Below, one piece after another: positions 11,141 through 23,900 of a DNA stretch of 54,919 nt. The notes under the pieces are model-generated. The model had not been told where the DNA came from and made no database searches. It saw only the letters and a program-made list of their open reading frames with translations. This DNA is from Branchiostoma floridae. Its lineage: Eukaryota; Chordata; Leptocardii; Amphioxiformes; Branchiostomatidae. The DNA lies in NCBI RefSeq assembly GCF_000003815.2, contig NC_049983.1, positions 3,485,793-3,540,711 on the forward strand, written 5' to 3'. Each line of letters starts with the position of its first letter. The stretch's first letter is position 1. The translations under genes and the position numbers were made by a program.

Positions 11141-12422
11141 AACTAACTGAAATGACAAGGGATCCACGCCCTCATACCATCACCACCTATACAAATTATG
11201 CACTGTGTGTTTTTTGTCATCAATTACATGTTTGTGCAAACGTGGCCATCTTTTTGTTAACAATATTAGTAAATTGAGTCTCCTCCACCAAACAGTAAAT
11301 CTTGGCAATCTTATCTTAATTTGATAGCATTTATTATTTATGCAAAAGAGTTTATCATTTTTATAATTCATATTCAATACCATGATGTTTGTCATTTGCC
11401 ACGATTGAACAATACCTCACTCAGTATGCAAATTTGCCCTCATTAGCATATTTCCTATCCACCAATGGACTTCTCTTTCTCTGTCACAAAGGCCTGAGGT
11501 TCAATTGGTCCTATTCTGGTTTATACAATTTCCTTAACTATATAAGCTAGATTCTGATTGGCATGATTACCACTTATTTTTTATCACCATTAACCACCAT
11601 ATTAAACGCAAATCATCTACATAACAAATATTACGAAGATCTGTCGGCTCAAAATTCTTTTTCAAAATCTGAAACTAAATTTTCTCCTGCAATACCAAAA
11701 CGCCGCTAGAGGGCCAAACTTACACCGCTTACTCTCTTTTGAAAAAAAATATTTACAATTGAAATCACAACCATATTTTGTACAGAACTGTTGATATCCA
11801 CTGCAGTACCGTAACAAGCTGCTATTTGGCCCAACATCTAAACATTTCAGGGCCTCAAGACCTACTCACGTACCAAATACAATCGATATAGGCCCTCTAG
11901 AGTTTAACTGTCCATCCACAAACATACATACATGTATACATGTATACAAACATACAAATGTACATGCACACAAACGCAACCGAAAACATTACCTTCTGAA
12001 CGAGTGTAATGAGGCTGGGTTAGTTGGTAGTGGAATCATTTTGATCAATGATATAATAAGTAAATGAAGTAAATCCCAACATGTCAATTAATCAGATTGG
12101 GTAATAGCTATGTGTAGGGGTGTACAAAACCGATATTTTTTTTATTAGTCCGGTCCGGAAAATCAGGCCTGAAAATATTAGCTGGACCGGATGTTGGACC
12201 TATTAGAAAATAGATTATTTGATCAGGCATTCCCACGTTTTTGCACTTGCAGGTTGACGAAAGTAACAAGAACGAAGTAGAGTTGAGTTTATAGTCATTT
12301 CTAACAAGTTTGACAGTCAATCGCAGAAAGACAGCGTTGTAAGATTTTAAAACGCCAGTTTGAGTCTAATGCCGCATGTCAGTTTTCTGTAGTTTCTTTT
12401 ATATAGAACACCTATTGTTTAA

Positions 12423-13334
12423 CCCTATCTAGACCAGGCTTTTCTGGGATCCCTGGGACCAAGGGGGGGCTCTTTTGACCCCCCCCGTCGTATTTTCAAA
12501 ACGGCTTGAGTTACGATCATCAAATTTAGAGGGGATGATGTACTAGTAGAGTTTTATATTTTCTGCAATTTTGGTATCGTTATGACGTAATATGACGTAA
12601 TTATGACGTCATAATGTCATATTTTGGGCTAAAATCGTCAAAATATTAAATTTCCGCTATACTTAAATGTATTGAGCAAAATGATGACAATAAAGCTTAT
12701 CTTATTGGTGTCTAAGTCTGCCAAGTCTTATGTTGCCAATGGCGTCGACACTGACGTCTATGTGACGTCAGAAAATGACGTCATTTGTTCGCCATCTTGG
12801 ATCGACAACCGTGAATTTTCTAAAATACGACTTTTTCCACATATAACCCCAAAATCCAATAGAGATGGACTGAAAATGATCAAGTGATTATGTTTTGTAA
12901 GAAAATAAAAGATTTTGACGGTATTTGAGTAAAAATTACATGTATTTATCGTTGAAAATGACAATGTCCGCCATCTTGGATTTTGACCCATGACGTCATG
13001 AAATTAGCATAAATTATGAATATTTAAATGAAAATATTACTTAAAATTACAGAGGATGTTAATGATATTAATAAACAAGTTTGATCTTGCAATTAAACCA
13101 TGATATCCCATAATTCAAACTGAAATTAGTAAATTTGGGAAAATATGCCTGTCAGAAACCCGTTGCCATGGCAACACGAAAAATCACAAACTAAAACTTT
13201 TTTCGCAGAATTGTTGTCAACAATATTTTAGGAAAAGTCACCAAGTTTCGTAGTCCTAGCACACGTCGTTACCTAGTTATACGACGTCAAAGTCGACGCG
13301 GGCACTTTTAGCCCCCCCCCTGGTCTAGATAGGG
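12423..13334 (+). mobile_element. TTAA-flanked MITE family 1, copy 1 (piggyBac-like)
   Basis: The 912-bp element begins CCCTATCTAGACCAGG and ends CCTGGTCTAGATAGGG. Intact TTAA lies outside each end (12419-12422 and 13335-13338). TTAA duplications with CCC-starting ends are the known signature of piggyBac transposition. No transposase frame is present. The interior has C-rich runs near both ends, 'ccatcttggattttgacc', and four perfect TGACGTCA sites (12604, 12763, 12776, 12991). Copies 2 and 3 lie in introns of the receptor kinase. Confidence 0.85.
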
Positions 13335-13369
13335 TTAAACCGAATGTGTATATAACTTTGATTATGTTG

Positions 13370-14760
13370 AAAAAAAGCAAAGACGGAGCAAAGGTACATC
13401 TACATACTGGTAGACTTAAATGTGGACTGGAAGAAAAAGATGTATCAAATACACTACATGATATGACACAAAGCTGCGGTGTATAACAGTTAGTTGACCA
13501 ACTAGAACTGTGAACCAACGAGAGCTGTGAACCGAGAACTATCAGTTGTGGCATCTTACATTGATCTAGTATTCACCTAGGAAGACAAAAATACGTACAG
13601 TTAGCGTCTCAAAACACGACGATGTTTATACCAAAGGCAATGGTCCACACAGCAGGGCAAAGAACAGTGCTCAAAAGAAAATACAATAATTTACGACGGG
13701 AGCACCCCTCTCTGAAATGAAAGAGGCACCATGGCTGTTGCTGTGTAACTTTGAAGATATTGACCAGGCAACTGAGATGTTGACTGACGTCGGCATTATA
13801 CATGTGACTCATGTGACAGACATGTTAGGTCAAGCGCACTCTTGACGTACTTACTTCCATCAAGGAGCCGATGGAGATGAGAAATGAGGCAAAAAGAGGG
13901 ACGCCCAAACAACTGGACTGGAAAAGAAAGAGCTGTGTACTGCAACCAAATGAACCAATTGAACATCAGTAACTCGCAAAGGCTCCATTCTACGGATACA
14001 TGTTGTTGTTGTTATTGTTATTGAAGCATACAATGGAAACCCGAAAGAGACGTGGAATACAATCAAATTCCTCCTTGGAAGAAAGCACACTCAAGGAACG
14101 GGTACCGGATCTCATGATGGGCAAAAGACCAGATTCTTGACTTACAAACTCTTTTGCAACAGGAACAATTCCAGCAAGTCAGCTAGCAGTAAGGCATTGC
14201 CGGACAAAACTATCACCCTGTGCGACTCCGGAAATGGAGACGCACAGGGTTGGAAATTATAGCAACGGGCAGATGTTGTTTGGAACAACAACTTTACATT
14301 ATTTTCATCAATGACATGTCCAGCACTCTGGAGAAGGGGATCTGAATCTTATTCTGTATGCTGACGACAGTACAGTACTTGAGGATTTGAAATGCGTAGC
14401 AGAATCCTAAGGAATACTTCTTCGATGTGAAGATACTAGGCAAAGAGCGAGCGAGAGTTGCTTTTTAACAAAACTTCCCTACACCTTAAAAAAAAAACTT
14501 GATGAGACTGAGAATCCCCACGAGGATAGACAAAGACTAAAAGATACAAGAGAGAGCTCCGGAAATATCAGGACAGGCAAGCAGGTAAATGGCGCAGGGA
14601 TAAAGCTATCTCAACAATCACCGATTGAGGTCCAGGGTACGGGTTCGGATCATCAAAGATGAGAACATTTTAACCGTTACGGCAAAGGATAAAACTTTGA
14701 ATGACGTACCGGGAGGTAAGGGGTTAAGAAGAAAACTGAATGCGAAATAATTAGTGTCAT
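13370..14760 (+). mobile_element. Heavily decayed LINE (endonuclease and RT remnants)
   Basis: Scattered matches to a non-LTR retrotransposon appear in shifting frames: LVDLNVDW then PTR and YIDLVFT (end of an APE endonuclease) at about 13400-13580; NPKETWNTIKFLLGRK (linker) near 14037-14085; FINDM and LYADDSTVLED (RT catalytic YADD) near 14308-14385. Many stops and frameshifts make it non-functional. Confidence 0.65.
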
Positions 14761-16636
14761 GAATAATGTTCAGATTGCTAAGTCTTCTCTGTTCAGCAAG
14801 CGGAAAACAAGACAGGATTATCTATTGCAATACTTCAAGCATGTAATAATATCTTAAATATATATAATGCAATATCATTTACAATAGATCTAATAGCGGA
14901 TACATATACCGAATTCAAGTTTCCAAACTTTTGTGTTAGCTTGATATTGTTTGGCCACGTCTATGTGGATAGACTGAGTACTACTGTCGTTCACCCGCAA
15001 TGTTATTAATAAGCTATATAAATGTTTGTAATGGCTTATTAATACCAAAGCTAGAGTTATAGACGTGTAATTTTTGCGTTTTACCGTTATGATTTTAGCG
15101 ATGAAACAAAAAAAGTTTAGTTTTCATGATTTCTTTAGGTTCAATTTTTCATACTGTACCTTTATGAAAGCGGTCATCCATTCTACAGCAAAAAGAATGA
15201 ATAAAGCACCATTAGCGAGGGAAACACTTTGTGTGTGTTTTTGTTTAACACTAATTTTCTGAACATTGTCTTTTGATATTATTCAACGATTATTTGGCGA
15301 CTATTGACCTAAGTCTACCAGTCAGGACCAGGCATAAGACTACATGTAATACTTTAAACAGTACAGCAAGGCCGTATACAGCGGTCACCAACTTACGTTT
15401 GTAATGAGTCGCATATCCCTAGAAACTTGGGATGAATTTCATCAGATTGACTCCACATAGTCGAACAAGGAGACACGAGCTGTCATTTATGCCTAGAGCT
15501 CTGAAGTTGTACAATACGAAATTATCTACCTCATGTGCTCTACTGCGTGAAACTGACTCCTATACGACTTTTTAAAATAGCTTTTAACTTCCTGTAAACT
15601 CGTATTTGTTCCGTGACTAATACAATTTTATCATGTGTTTTCATCAGTAGATGATTGCTTTTATCTGTACTGTAATACTATTTAAACCCTTGTGTGAACC
15701 TCGCAATTTAGCCTTTCAGGCTGCGATGAGTTTCCTTAAAGATCACCAAAATTCAGAGAGTTGAAAATCGTGTTTTCATTGGTTCTGGTAACCCCCTGTA
15801 ACCCCCTCCTAATTTCAAACTTCATCTTCAAACTTTGTCAGTAAAACTTAAGAACACATGGAATATGGGAATATAAAACTTTTTTTGTCACATCTTAATC
15901 AGAAGTATCAGAATAGCCATCGCAATTTCAGTAATTTTCAGTCATCAATAGTTTGATTTTGGAGGGTCTCAGAGGGGGGCCCCAGAATGCCATAACGAAA
16001 AATAGCTGGAGGGTTTTAATCATATGGCTGTTCATAGTTCCCCATACCTATCACACATAAAAAGTTTGAGTTGATTTGGCCGACCCCCATTTTCCGACCT
16101 CTGCCTGGTTTTGCCTGGTTTTCTCCTGCAATGACTGTTAACACACATGCTGCAAACATTTTTTTTTAAAGATCGGACCTCAAATTCTTAAGAGCTGCCC
16201 ATTTTTATGAAGGCCCTTTTTTTCAAGTCTTACTTATGGGGTTTAATGGGATGATTGACAAAGATCAAAGCCCATTTTTTACCAAAAGCAAGTGGGAAAT
16301 AAAGTTACTAAGGCTGCAAGTATCCAGAAACACATTGCAAAGGTGATTTTCAAGCTCAACCAAATATCTCTTTAGAGCTGCCAAGTTGAAGTTTATTCAA
16401 TTGTTGTTCGCATTATAATATGTTACATCTGGCTGTAATTTAATTGGGGGGTACTTGGGGGGTTAATGCTTTATAATGCAACTGCTCCCTTGTCCAGGTT
16501 CAATGTCAAGTGGTCAATAGAATTGCATTTTTTTTCTAGAAAATTCAGAAAAAATATTCCTACCAGAACTGGAACACTCTCCTCTGGAGTACAGCATGGC
16601 TTTGAAAGATCGACACAATATGGCAGCGTAGTATTT
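14761..16636. other. Intergenic stretch with a possible LINE 3' end
   Basis: No gene is supported. Plus-strand 15440-15545 reads RTRRHELSFMPRALKLYN, like the extreme C-terminus of non-LTR retrotransposon ORF2 proteins, and is followed by UTR-like sequence to about 15740. The part from about 15770 to 16450 looks like unclassified repeat sequence without coding signal. Confidence 0.35.
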
Positions 16637-16876
16637 CTAAAACGTGACGTTTTCGACACCTAAACTGAAGTCGTCTGCATTTCTGAGGTCCCTGCCATGT
16701 GCTTCAGAGCGCCGTGGTGGTAGCCAGTTGAATACCTTAGAATGAACAAGGAATCTGGCAAACTTTAGACAGTGAACTTCACGCCTTACATGTAGAGGTT
16801 CTAGATCACACATCTGTAGCGCTGAACTGTAGGCACTGTATGAACGACAAAGAATTACCTTACAAGCTTCCTCCAT
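16637..16876 (-). mobile_element. LINE ORF2 C-terminal fragment
   Basis: The minus-strand frame reads YSSALQMCDLEPLHVRREVH, then CLKFARFL and NWLPPRRSEAHGRDLRN. This pattern (ALQ..L..L..RRE..CL.FA....WLPP) is familiar from the C-termini of non-LTR retrotransposon polymerases. It is an isolated fragment. Confidence 0.55.
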
Positions 16877-17337
16877 CTTACAAGCTGAATTCGTATGACT
16901 TTTGTCAGCACATTCTGATAACCAGAGAAAACCTATTCCTAAACGAAGTAAAATACCAGCTCTTTAAAGGCGCCCGTTTACATATTCTTCTGATCCATTG
17001 CTTAAAGAAAAAAGAAACATACGAATCTTACGGAATTCAAACGAATTTCTGCTAAATATATACAATTTTAAGTAAAAAGAAAATTAAAGTCCTTACATTT
17101 CGTAAACTATGCTCCTCAGTAGTATATATTTTCAACATTACAACATTAGGTCCTCAATATTGACTGACTGCATCAACTTCAAGTTCGGTTTATTTTGTTT
17201 CATTTATAATTGTAAAACAAGTTGTAAGTATAACAGCGGTCATTGTGGCATGCGAACAATCGGCACATATCATTGATGCCTCCTAGCGATTGTTACCGTA
17301 TTTGCAGCTATTCTTTATTGTTCTGCAATAATGTCTT

Positions 17338-17943
17338 ATTTTTTTATTTTATTTTTTTATTTTATTCGCATTCGTTTTTAGAGCATTGGACAAGAAGCTC
17401 ACTATGAGCTTATGGGGGTCTTCTGCTCTATATTACATACAATGACAAACAAAAGTAACAAAATTGAGATAATAACGAAACGTATAACTTAAAATGACAT
17501 GAACATAAACATCATTTTGCAACATACGAATAACATAAATACTAACAACAAAAACGGGCTAAAGCGCATACAAGGCTGGCATTACCAATCAATTTCAAAT
17601 CAAATTAAATAAATCTTCCGGTCATTTTGATAAAATTAAAAACATAGTCAAAGATGTTACAATTTGTCGAGTGTGGAAGGAAAGGGCTGCCCGTAGTGAG
17701 AAGGGTGCATAAGGTATTGTCAGACGAGTTAAGGGGGTCAGGCGAGAGTAATTCTTCTAGGTTTAAAAGGGATATGGAGTGCAACATATGAGTCCTTTCG
17801 CTATTGTATAGTTCGCAGTGCAACAAGTAGTGCTCAGTTGTCTCGTCTGAGTTCCCACATTTACAAGTAGGGCTAGTTATACAATGGTGTTTGAATAGGT
17901 GTGAGTTAAGCTGGCTGAAATCGCAGTTTTCTCCTGGAATCAA
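17338..17943 (-). mobile_element. LINE 3' end with Cys-His knuckle and A-rich tail
   Basis: The minus-strand frame 17943-17605 contains CKCGNSDETTEHYLLHCELY, the Cys/His knuckle near the C-terminus of many LINE ORF2 proteins. It is followed by a 3' UTR and an A-rich tail (T-rich on plus at 17338-17365). 5'-truncated. Confidence 0.7.
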
Positions 17944-17944
17944 C

Positions 17945-18110
17945 TTCCTTTGTCCGCCAAAACATCACCATCTATTAGTATTTTTAAAAGAGAACTGGAG
18001 TCTTTCTTTGACAGCCCGCCCAGACACACCCACTACTCCCATGGCCACGGACGCCCTGCAGTTCACTTGACCAGACTCAGACAATAATGTCTTGAACTCC
18101 AAGGAGGCAT
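17945..18110 (+). mobile_element. LINE 3' terminal fragment, opposite orientation
   Basis: The plus-strand reads PSISIFKRELESFFDSPP, the 'S...FKREL' ending typical of LINE ORF2 proteins. It abuts the minus-strand LINE end at 17943, so two fragments lie head to head. Confidence 0.45.
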
Positions 18111-19084
18111 TTTTTAACCATACAGGGAACACGATGGTCTGAAATAGCTAGGGGTGTCTACATATTCATTAGAATTTACGGAATACATAAGGGATTTACG
18201 GAATATATACAGTTCTTGGAATTCTTAAGGGTTTTACAAAACACATACAATTCTTACTACACTGTCTAAGGTTACAGTGTATAAATTCGGTATATTTCAG
18301 TAGTTTGTAAGTAGTAAATCGAATCGATTTTGTAAATTCGTATGGAAACCTTTGAAAGTGATCAAGGTGTCAGCACAGTTTAGCTAGGTAGCTTCATTAA
18401 AACATTTAGTACTTGATGTTGACTAATTTGTTTGGATAAACAATAATAGCGTTTCTGTTTCACATTTGTATTGTGTTTCATTTTCTTTTTTTTTCATTTA
18501 TTTTTACAGCAGTCAAGCTTGGAAACTCAAATTGTAAGCTTCACAACAGTCATTGGGGCATGGTGAAATGCATTGCAACCATATTACGTCAAAAAATGGC
18601 GCTCGGTTCAAATACGAACAAAACATGCGAATAGATCACAAACAGTGACGTTACGGCAGGTACAGGTAGTGGTGGTGACATTTTATCGCCCAGCCACACA
18701 GGAAAGAAGTTCGAAAGGTATGGAGAACAAGAATCGACCTCGGCCATCAAGAAAAGGGCCGGACGAACAAAAACTGGATCTCGTCTATGAGAAACCGTTA
18801 ACGTTACTAACTTCAGGGTTAGATATATCACAATGTCTATATAATAATAACATTAATGACCCGCTTTCCGTCAATGTATACTATTCGGAGTCGGTCGTTT
18901 CATTCGGTGGTTATAGGAACCGACCATGAATTATGGCACCGTATACACGTCAGGGCAGGTCATTAACCCTATATTACTGGAATGGACAGTTTAGTATGAT
19001 AAAGTGATTCCAAACTTCTATAAAGCGTCGTGTCTGTATATGGTTATTGTCTTGTACAATATTGTCATGTATGATATTAAAACA
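18111..19084. other. No recognised feature
   Basis: AT-rich sequence. The 118-codon plus-strand frame at 18573-18929 has no recognisable domain, signal peptide or repeat and is not called as a gene. Confidence 0.3.
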
Positions 19085-19290
19085 GCATCTTGAGTCAAGG
19101 AGACGCAAACGCAAAGAGAAACCGTAACAGGGGAACCCCTCTGCCTTCATATGTCCAAACTGTGGCCGCGACTGCCATGCCAGGATCGGCCTGCAGAGCC
19201 ACAGAAGACGCTGTCAAACACCGTGACCTGATACAGAGCGCTACCATCATCTGCAAAGATGGAAGGATGCCTACGATATTAAAAAAATGT
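19085..19290 (+). mobile_element. LINE C-terminal C2H2-finger fragment
   Basis: A plus-strand frame reads RRRKRKEKP and then FICPNCGRDCHARIGLQSH, a C2H2 finger (C-x2-C...H) often found at the end of non-LTR retrotransposon ORF2 proteins. The longer overlapping frame at 19090 is a shadow of it. Confidence 0.55.
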
Positions 19291-20862
19291 CTTTGTTTTA
19301 GGCTATTGTAAAAAAAAGCTCCGAATACAACTCATGGTAATTTTGCGATTATCTTTTACTTGTCTGTGCCATAGAAATGCTAGATACGTTCCACCACTAC
19401 ATAACGTTATACATTTGCCACCTCATACACACGGAAATCAATGTGTCCACGGCATGTTAAGGTACATACATACAGTAATATCACCTATGTATAGCTAGTA
19501 GAAAGCTTAATCATGCAAAGTGTGAACCCACCTTAAGCAGTGATACGGTGAACTCATGACACGTGTGCAACACAGGGTTTGCATGACAAAGAAAACAGAA
19601 AGTGTCTAATATCAAATGATCATAATATGGTTTGTTTGATACGCATCAGGTACAAATAAGTGTGTCAATGAACTAGGAACAGAACGGATTTAGAAAATCA
19701 AGATAAGTTCAACCGTACATCAAATAATAGAGAAAGTTACGCGTTAACATACATTTATAATGTAGTAGCATGCTATCCACAGTGCCTATTGAAGGTTTCC
19801 TTAGTCTAAGACATAGTATTGTTACTACAAAATAATCGCTGAACTTAAATGTTACTCCAACCAACAAAAACAGAACTGAAGTACACAAGATTTAATCCTA
19901 GTACATAAAAATAGATATCGGGCTTGAGTGACGAAAGTTGATAGTTGAACTAAAAATGTATAACTTAGTAACATGTTAGTAACATGTAGTCAAGAGCAGA
20001 ACTGAAGGAGCAAGATAGAGTCATAGTACAAAACATAAAAGCGTGGTGTTTCATGAGAGCAGTATAATGAGAAGAGGAAGGGGAAGGGTACGGCCACCAT
20101 AAATAGTATTTGTTTAATAACATTTAAAGGCCTTATCCTCTGACCAATTATCTTTCAAATTGCTAATGCTAAGAAAAAGCAAACTTTTATCTTTCCTTAA
20201 TTCCTAAGTAAACCAGCCTGGTAACAAAATAAATGTTTTCCTTGTAATTCATATGACAGTAGTAATAGTAGTCTAGTAATTGGCACATGCGATCTCTGTA
20301 CACTAGAACTGAAAAAATCCACCCTTTTTACATACCACTAGTTTCACTGGCGCAAACAAACTAGCGCAAACAAACCCAAAGTGATTTAGACCACATCACC
20401 GTTGAAACGAACGAAATAGGACAGCCCAGCTTTTCATCACTCAAAAAGTACAATCGCTATGGTTTAAAATAACCCACAAACATATTTCAAAACATACAAC
20501 GCATCCAATAAACTCCAACTGTAAGGGCAGATATTCAAATAAGCAGTATGCAAATATCATGTAGCTAAAAAGACATTTTGTGGAAAACAGAAACTCCAAA
20601 TTTTAAATATAGGATTTCATGATATATATGAAGGGTTCGATTAACATAACTTCTTTATCTTTTCTGATCTTAATCTCTACGTACATGTAGAACCGCTGGT
20701 TTTGACAGATCGCACTCTCTACGCTGAAATGTAGAGAGTTGAATACATCAATTTTAATTAGATGTAGAAAACGTTATTCATATTATTAGTACATGTTCAC
20801 TATGGTGAAATGCTAGACGTAATCATGTGTAACGTGTACTTAGCAGGATCATGGATGTGTTA
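19291..20862. other. Intergenic region downstream of the RTK
   Basis: AT-rich, no coding signal. The RTK stop codon is at 20863-20865, so this contains its 3' UTR; no single poly(A) signal could be chosen with confidence. Confidence 0.4.
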
Positions 20863-20946
20863 CTACATCATAAAATCACCATCATCATCGTCATCACCAG
20901 ACTCCACCACCTCGTACTCATAATCATCGTCAACGTTAATGTAATT
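20863..20946 (-). CDS. RTK exon 21: acidic C-terminal tail and stop
   Basis: It follows acceptor 'gtttttcag' in phase 0 and encodes 27 residues starting [14 protein letters not shown] and ending DGDFMM, then TAG. YINV matches the pYxN form bound by the Grb2 SH2 domain. This is the last exon. Confidence 0.85.
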   Translation of the reverse strand, partial: NYINVDDDYEYEVVESGDDDDDGDFMM

Positions 20947-23900
20947 CTGAAAAACAAAATACACAGCAACGTTAATTTTGATGGAATATTGATATATTTC
21001 CAGCAAAGATGGTCCGCCGGAGATCAGAAAATCATAATTATAATTCAGAAACGTTGTTACGTCGACAATTTTGTCAAAAAAAAAAAAAACACATACACTA
21101 ACAATAAACTAATACATTACACAGGTGTAATATTTCTGAACAGTATCTTTTAGATGTTCTACCTGCCATAGATTACATATGTCACATTCATGAAACTGTA
21201 ATTACGAAAGGCACTGCAATTAGAGATTTTCCTCATTAGCTATGCAAATTAAGCTATGATTTGCCTATTTCATTTCGATTCCTACATCTTTGTCTAGGCT
21301 GCATGCATACCGAATATCATAGAAATCCATCTTTCCCTGAAATGATTTTGATAAAAATGCTCCTTTAGTTCCAGAGCAAGCTGCTGGGGGCCCAAACCTA
21401 CCCTCTTTTTCTTACATGAAACGCTATCTGCTACTGAAAGTCAAGATCAGAGCACGTCCAAGGCTTAAGACACACAAAAAGTTTTCTTGCAGTACCAAGT
21501 TCACACATCAGGGAGCCAAAATCAAACTTGACTTTCTTTATGCTGACCACAACATGCCGAAACACCCACACACCCAGACAGAGAGTCCAAAAACTATACC
21601 TCCATATTTCAAAGATCTTGATTATCTACTGTCATGCTGTAATACCTGAGCTGTTTTTATCAAGGAAAAAGTTTATCTTTGAATGAGAATAGAAAGTTTG
21701 CATGAAACTTTGACGCCTTTACATAGGTAACAACGGCGAGAATGCACCACAAGGTGCATCGAATAGGCTATCTGATGTACATTGTTGATATGAAATTTCT
21801 TAAGCACATCTTTAGAGACTTGAGTAGAAAACTTCAGCGACTTCGTATTACTAAGATCGGGCTTTACTCACCGTCATGTCTCTCATCATGTTTTTGAGCT
21901 CTTGCACCAGCTCCGAGAAAGTCGGTCGGTCCGTCGGAAGGCGTTCCCAGCACCTCATCATCACGTGGTACCTGGTGGAGAAAACAGCCGCGTTCTGATT
22001 TAGACTTTACCGCGCAACTAGCCGTCGCGACGTCCATGATGACGTTACATGTATTTCAATTCTAACTGCCCCCCCCCCATCTGACGTATATATTTTTGGG
22101 ACTAAATTATCTGACCGTACGGGGTGCAAACGCCATTCTGTTTTGTTCATGAACGTCGGTGTGATTTTTTTCTGTGATTGATATACTCATACTTCTTCAA
22201 TATTTGAATATCTTGTTTAACACTTAAAGACTGCATTCATTTCCAAAATATCGATGTCTATGTTTTTGACGCAAAGATAACTTAATTGATTCAATGCGCC
22301 ATTTGCTGTGGTCCTTTTTGAAATGTAACCCCGCCGGAACACATACAAGCTTTATTCAGATTTAAATACGACAGCAATGGGCCAGCAATTTTGTCAGAAG
22401 TTGCAAGACACGTATGCGAGGAAGGATTTTTTTCTCTAGTGAAAAATGGCACACGTACGAGTAAATATACGCCTGGGAACCCCACACAGTCAGATAGTAG
22501 CTAAATGCTTGAATCTTCATGTGGAACAAACATAAAATAATAAAAAAGATTGCTATAAAGTGAACTGAAATAAACGCACAGCGCATCCTCACAGTTCCTG
22601 GGTTTGGGTAGCCTGTATCCTTCATGTAGCCTTCTTATTAAGAGTCTCGACTTCATCCCACTGTAGGGTGTACCTCCTAAACACACGGCGTAATGTTATC
22701 CGGTATGTAGGGTTGTTGTACAGTACTAAGAAATAATAAAGACTGTGCCAACATCTCTGTTAAGTAGACGTCTATGTGTTTTTTCACGTACATGTAAACT
22801 CTCCATCTTTCTTATTGAACAACACTGCGCTTACGATCATGGTAGGATGTAAAAAAGATAGTTTTCAGTGTCTTAGATAGGATTGTACTAACGTTACTTA
22901 CCAAGGGTCACGATCTCCCAAATAAGGATACCAAAGGACCACCTGCGAGAGAAAGCGTATTCTTATTACTCTGACGAACTTGCGTAATGATAGAAGTTTT
23001 CAAAATCCCAATATAGTATAAAATTTCGTAAACATACACGTCACTTTTTGTGGTGTACATCTTCGTGCTCAGTGCCTCTATAGCGGTACATCGGAATGGG
23101 ATGGCTTTCTGTAGTTGAAATTGTTGAGCAGATGAGTAGATATTAATGCATAGCAACAAGACGAATATCTGATGTCGTTATGCATATGCATACGTGTGTT
23201 TATATCACCATGATATTCGGATAGCAAGTAGTTGTAAATTGACCTTAAGCCAATAGCTTTGAAAATGAACCTACTCCTGACTTCTGCTCATAGATGCCCT
23301 CCCCACGTGACAGTCCAAAATCGGCTACCTTTGCGAGGAGGCTGTCTGTAAGGAGAACATTCCTGGCCGCCAGGTCACGGTGGATCACCTGTCGAGAAGT
23401 AAGATACCATTTCACCTTCAAAATGCTTTTAACCTCTATTGTGTTGTGAACACAGATGGATATATGGCTAGTAATGGTGGTTAACCTTTGTTTGATATGT
23501 TATTTTGGTAAGCCTCCTAATATGTTCGTGTTAAAAGTGAAGGGTCTAGCGGCCAAATAGACCCGCCAGGGTTACCTGGATGTAACATTTATTTGCTGTT
23601 ACTATTGAATACTTTAATCTGGGGGTGAACAGTAATCTAATTCTTTGTCGTCGTCTTTGACTCAAATCTTTTAGACAGTGATCTGAACTGAACGCTGGAG
23701 TCTTTCAATTTGTGACAATTTTGACAGCACCACCGATGTTGCATTCCGGGTGATTCCGAATTCCTTTATGATTAATAATCAATTTTAACCAAATAGGTTA
23801 AACAGCGAAGAAAACTTCTACTAGCGTTAGATACAAAATCGACCGATATTATATGCCCTTTAAGATAGGCTTCACTCTTTAATCGTTTTGATATTGTTTA

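Larger units (their letters stand above)
9776..12422. other. 3' flank of the LRR gene and intergenic sequence
   Basis: No gene is supported. A poly(A) signal AATAAA lies at 10170-10175 and another AATAAA near 10435. The rest is AT-rich, with short chance frames. The part from about 11640 to 12000 ('cgccgctagagggcc', 'ggccctctagag', then a 'catacatacatgtataca' tail) resembles an old dispersed repeat with a microsatellite end. Confidence 0.4.

Noticed and set aside
18573-18929. 118-codon plus-strand frame
   Set aside because: No domain, signal peptide, splice context or homology pattern that I can recognise.
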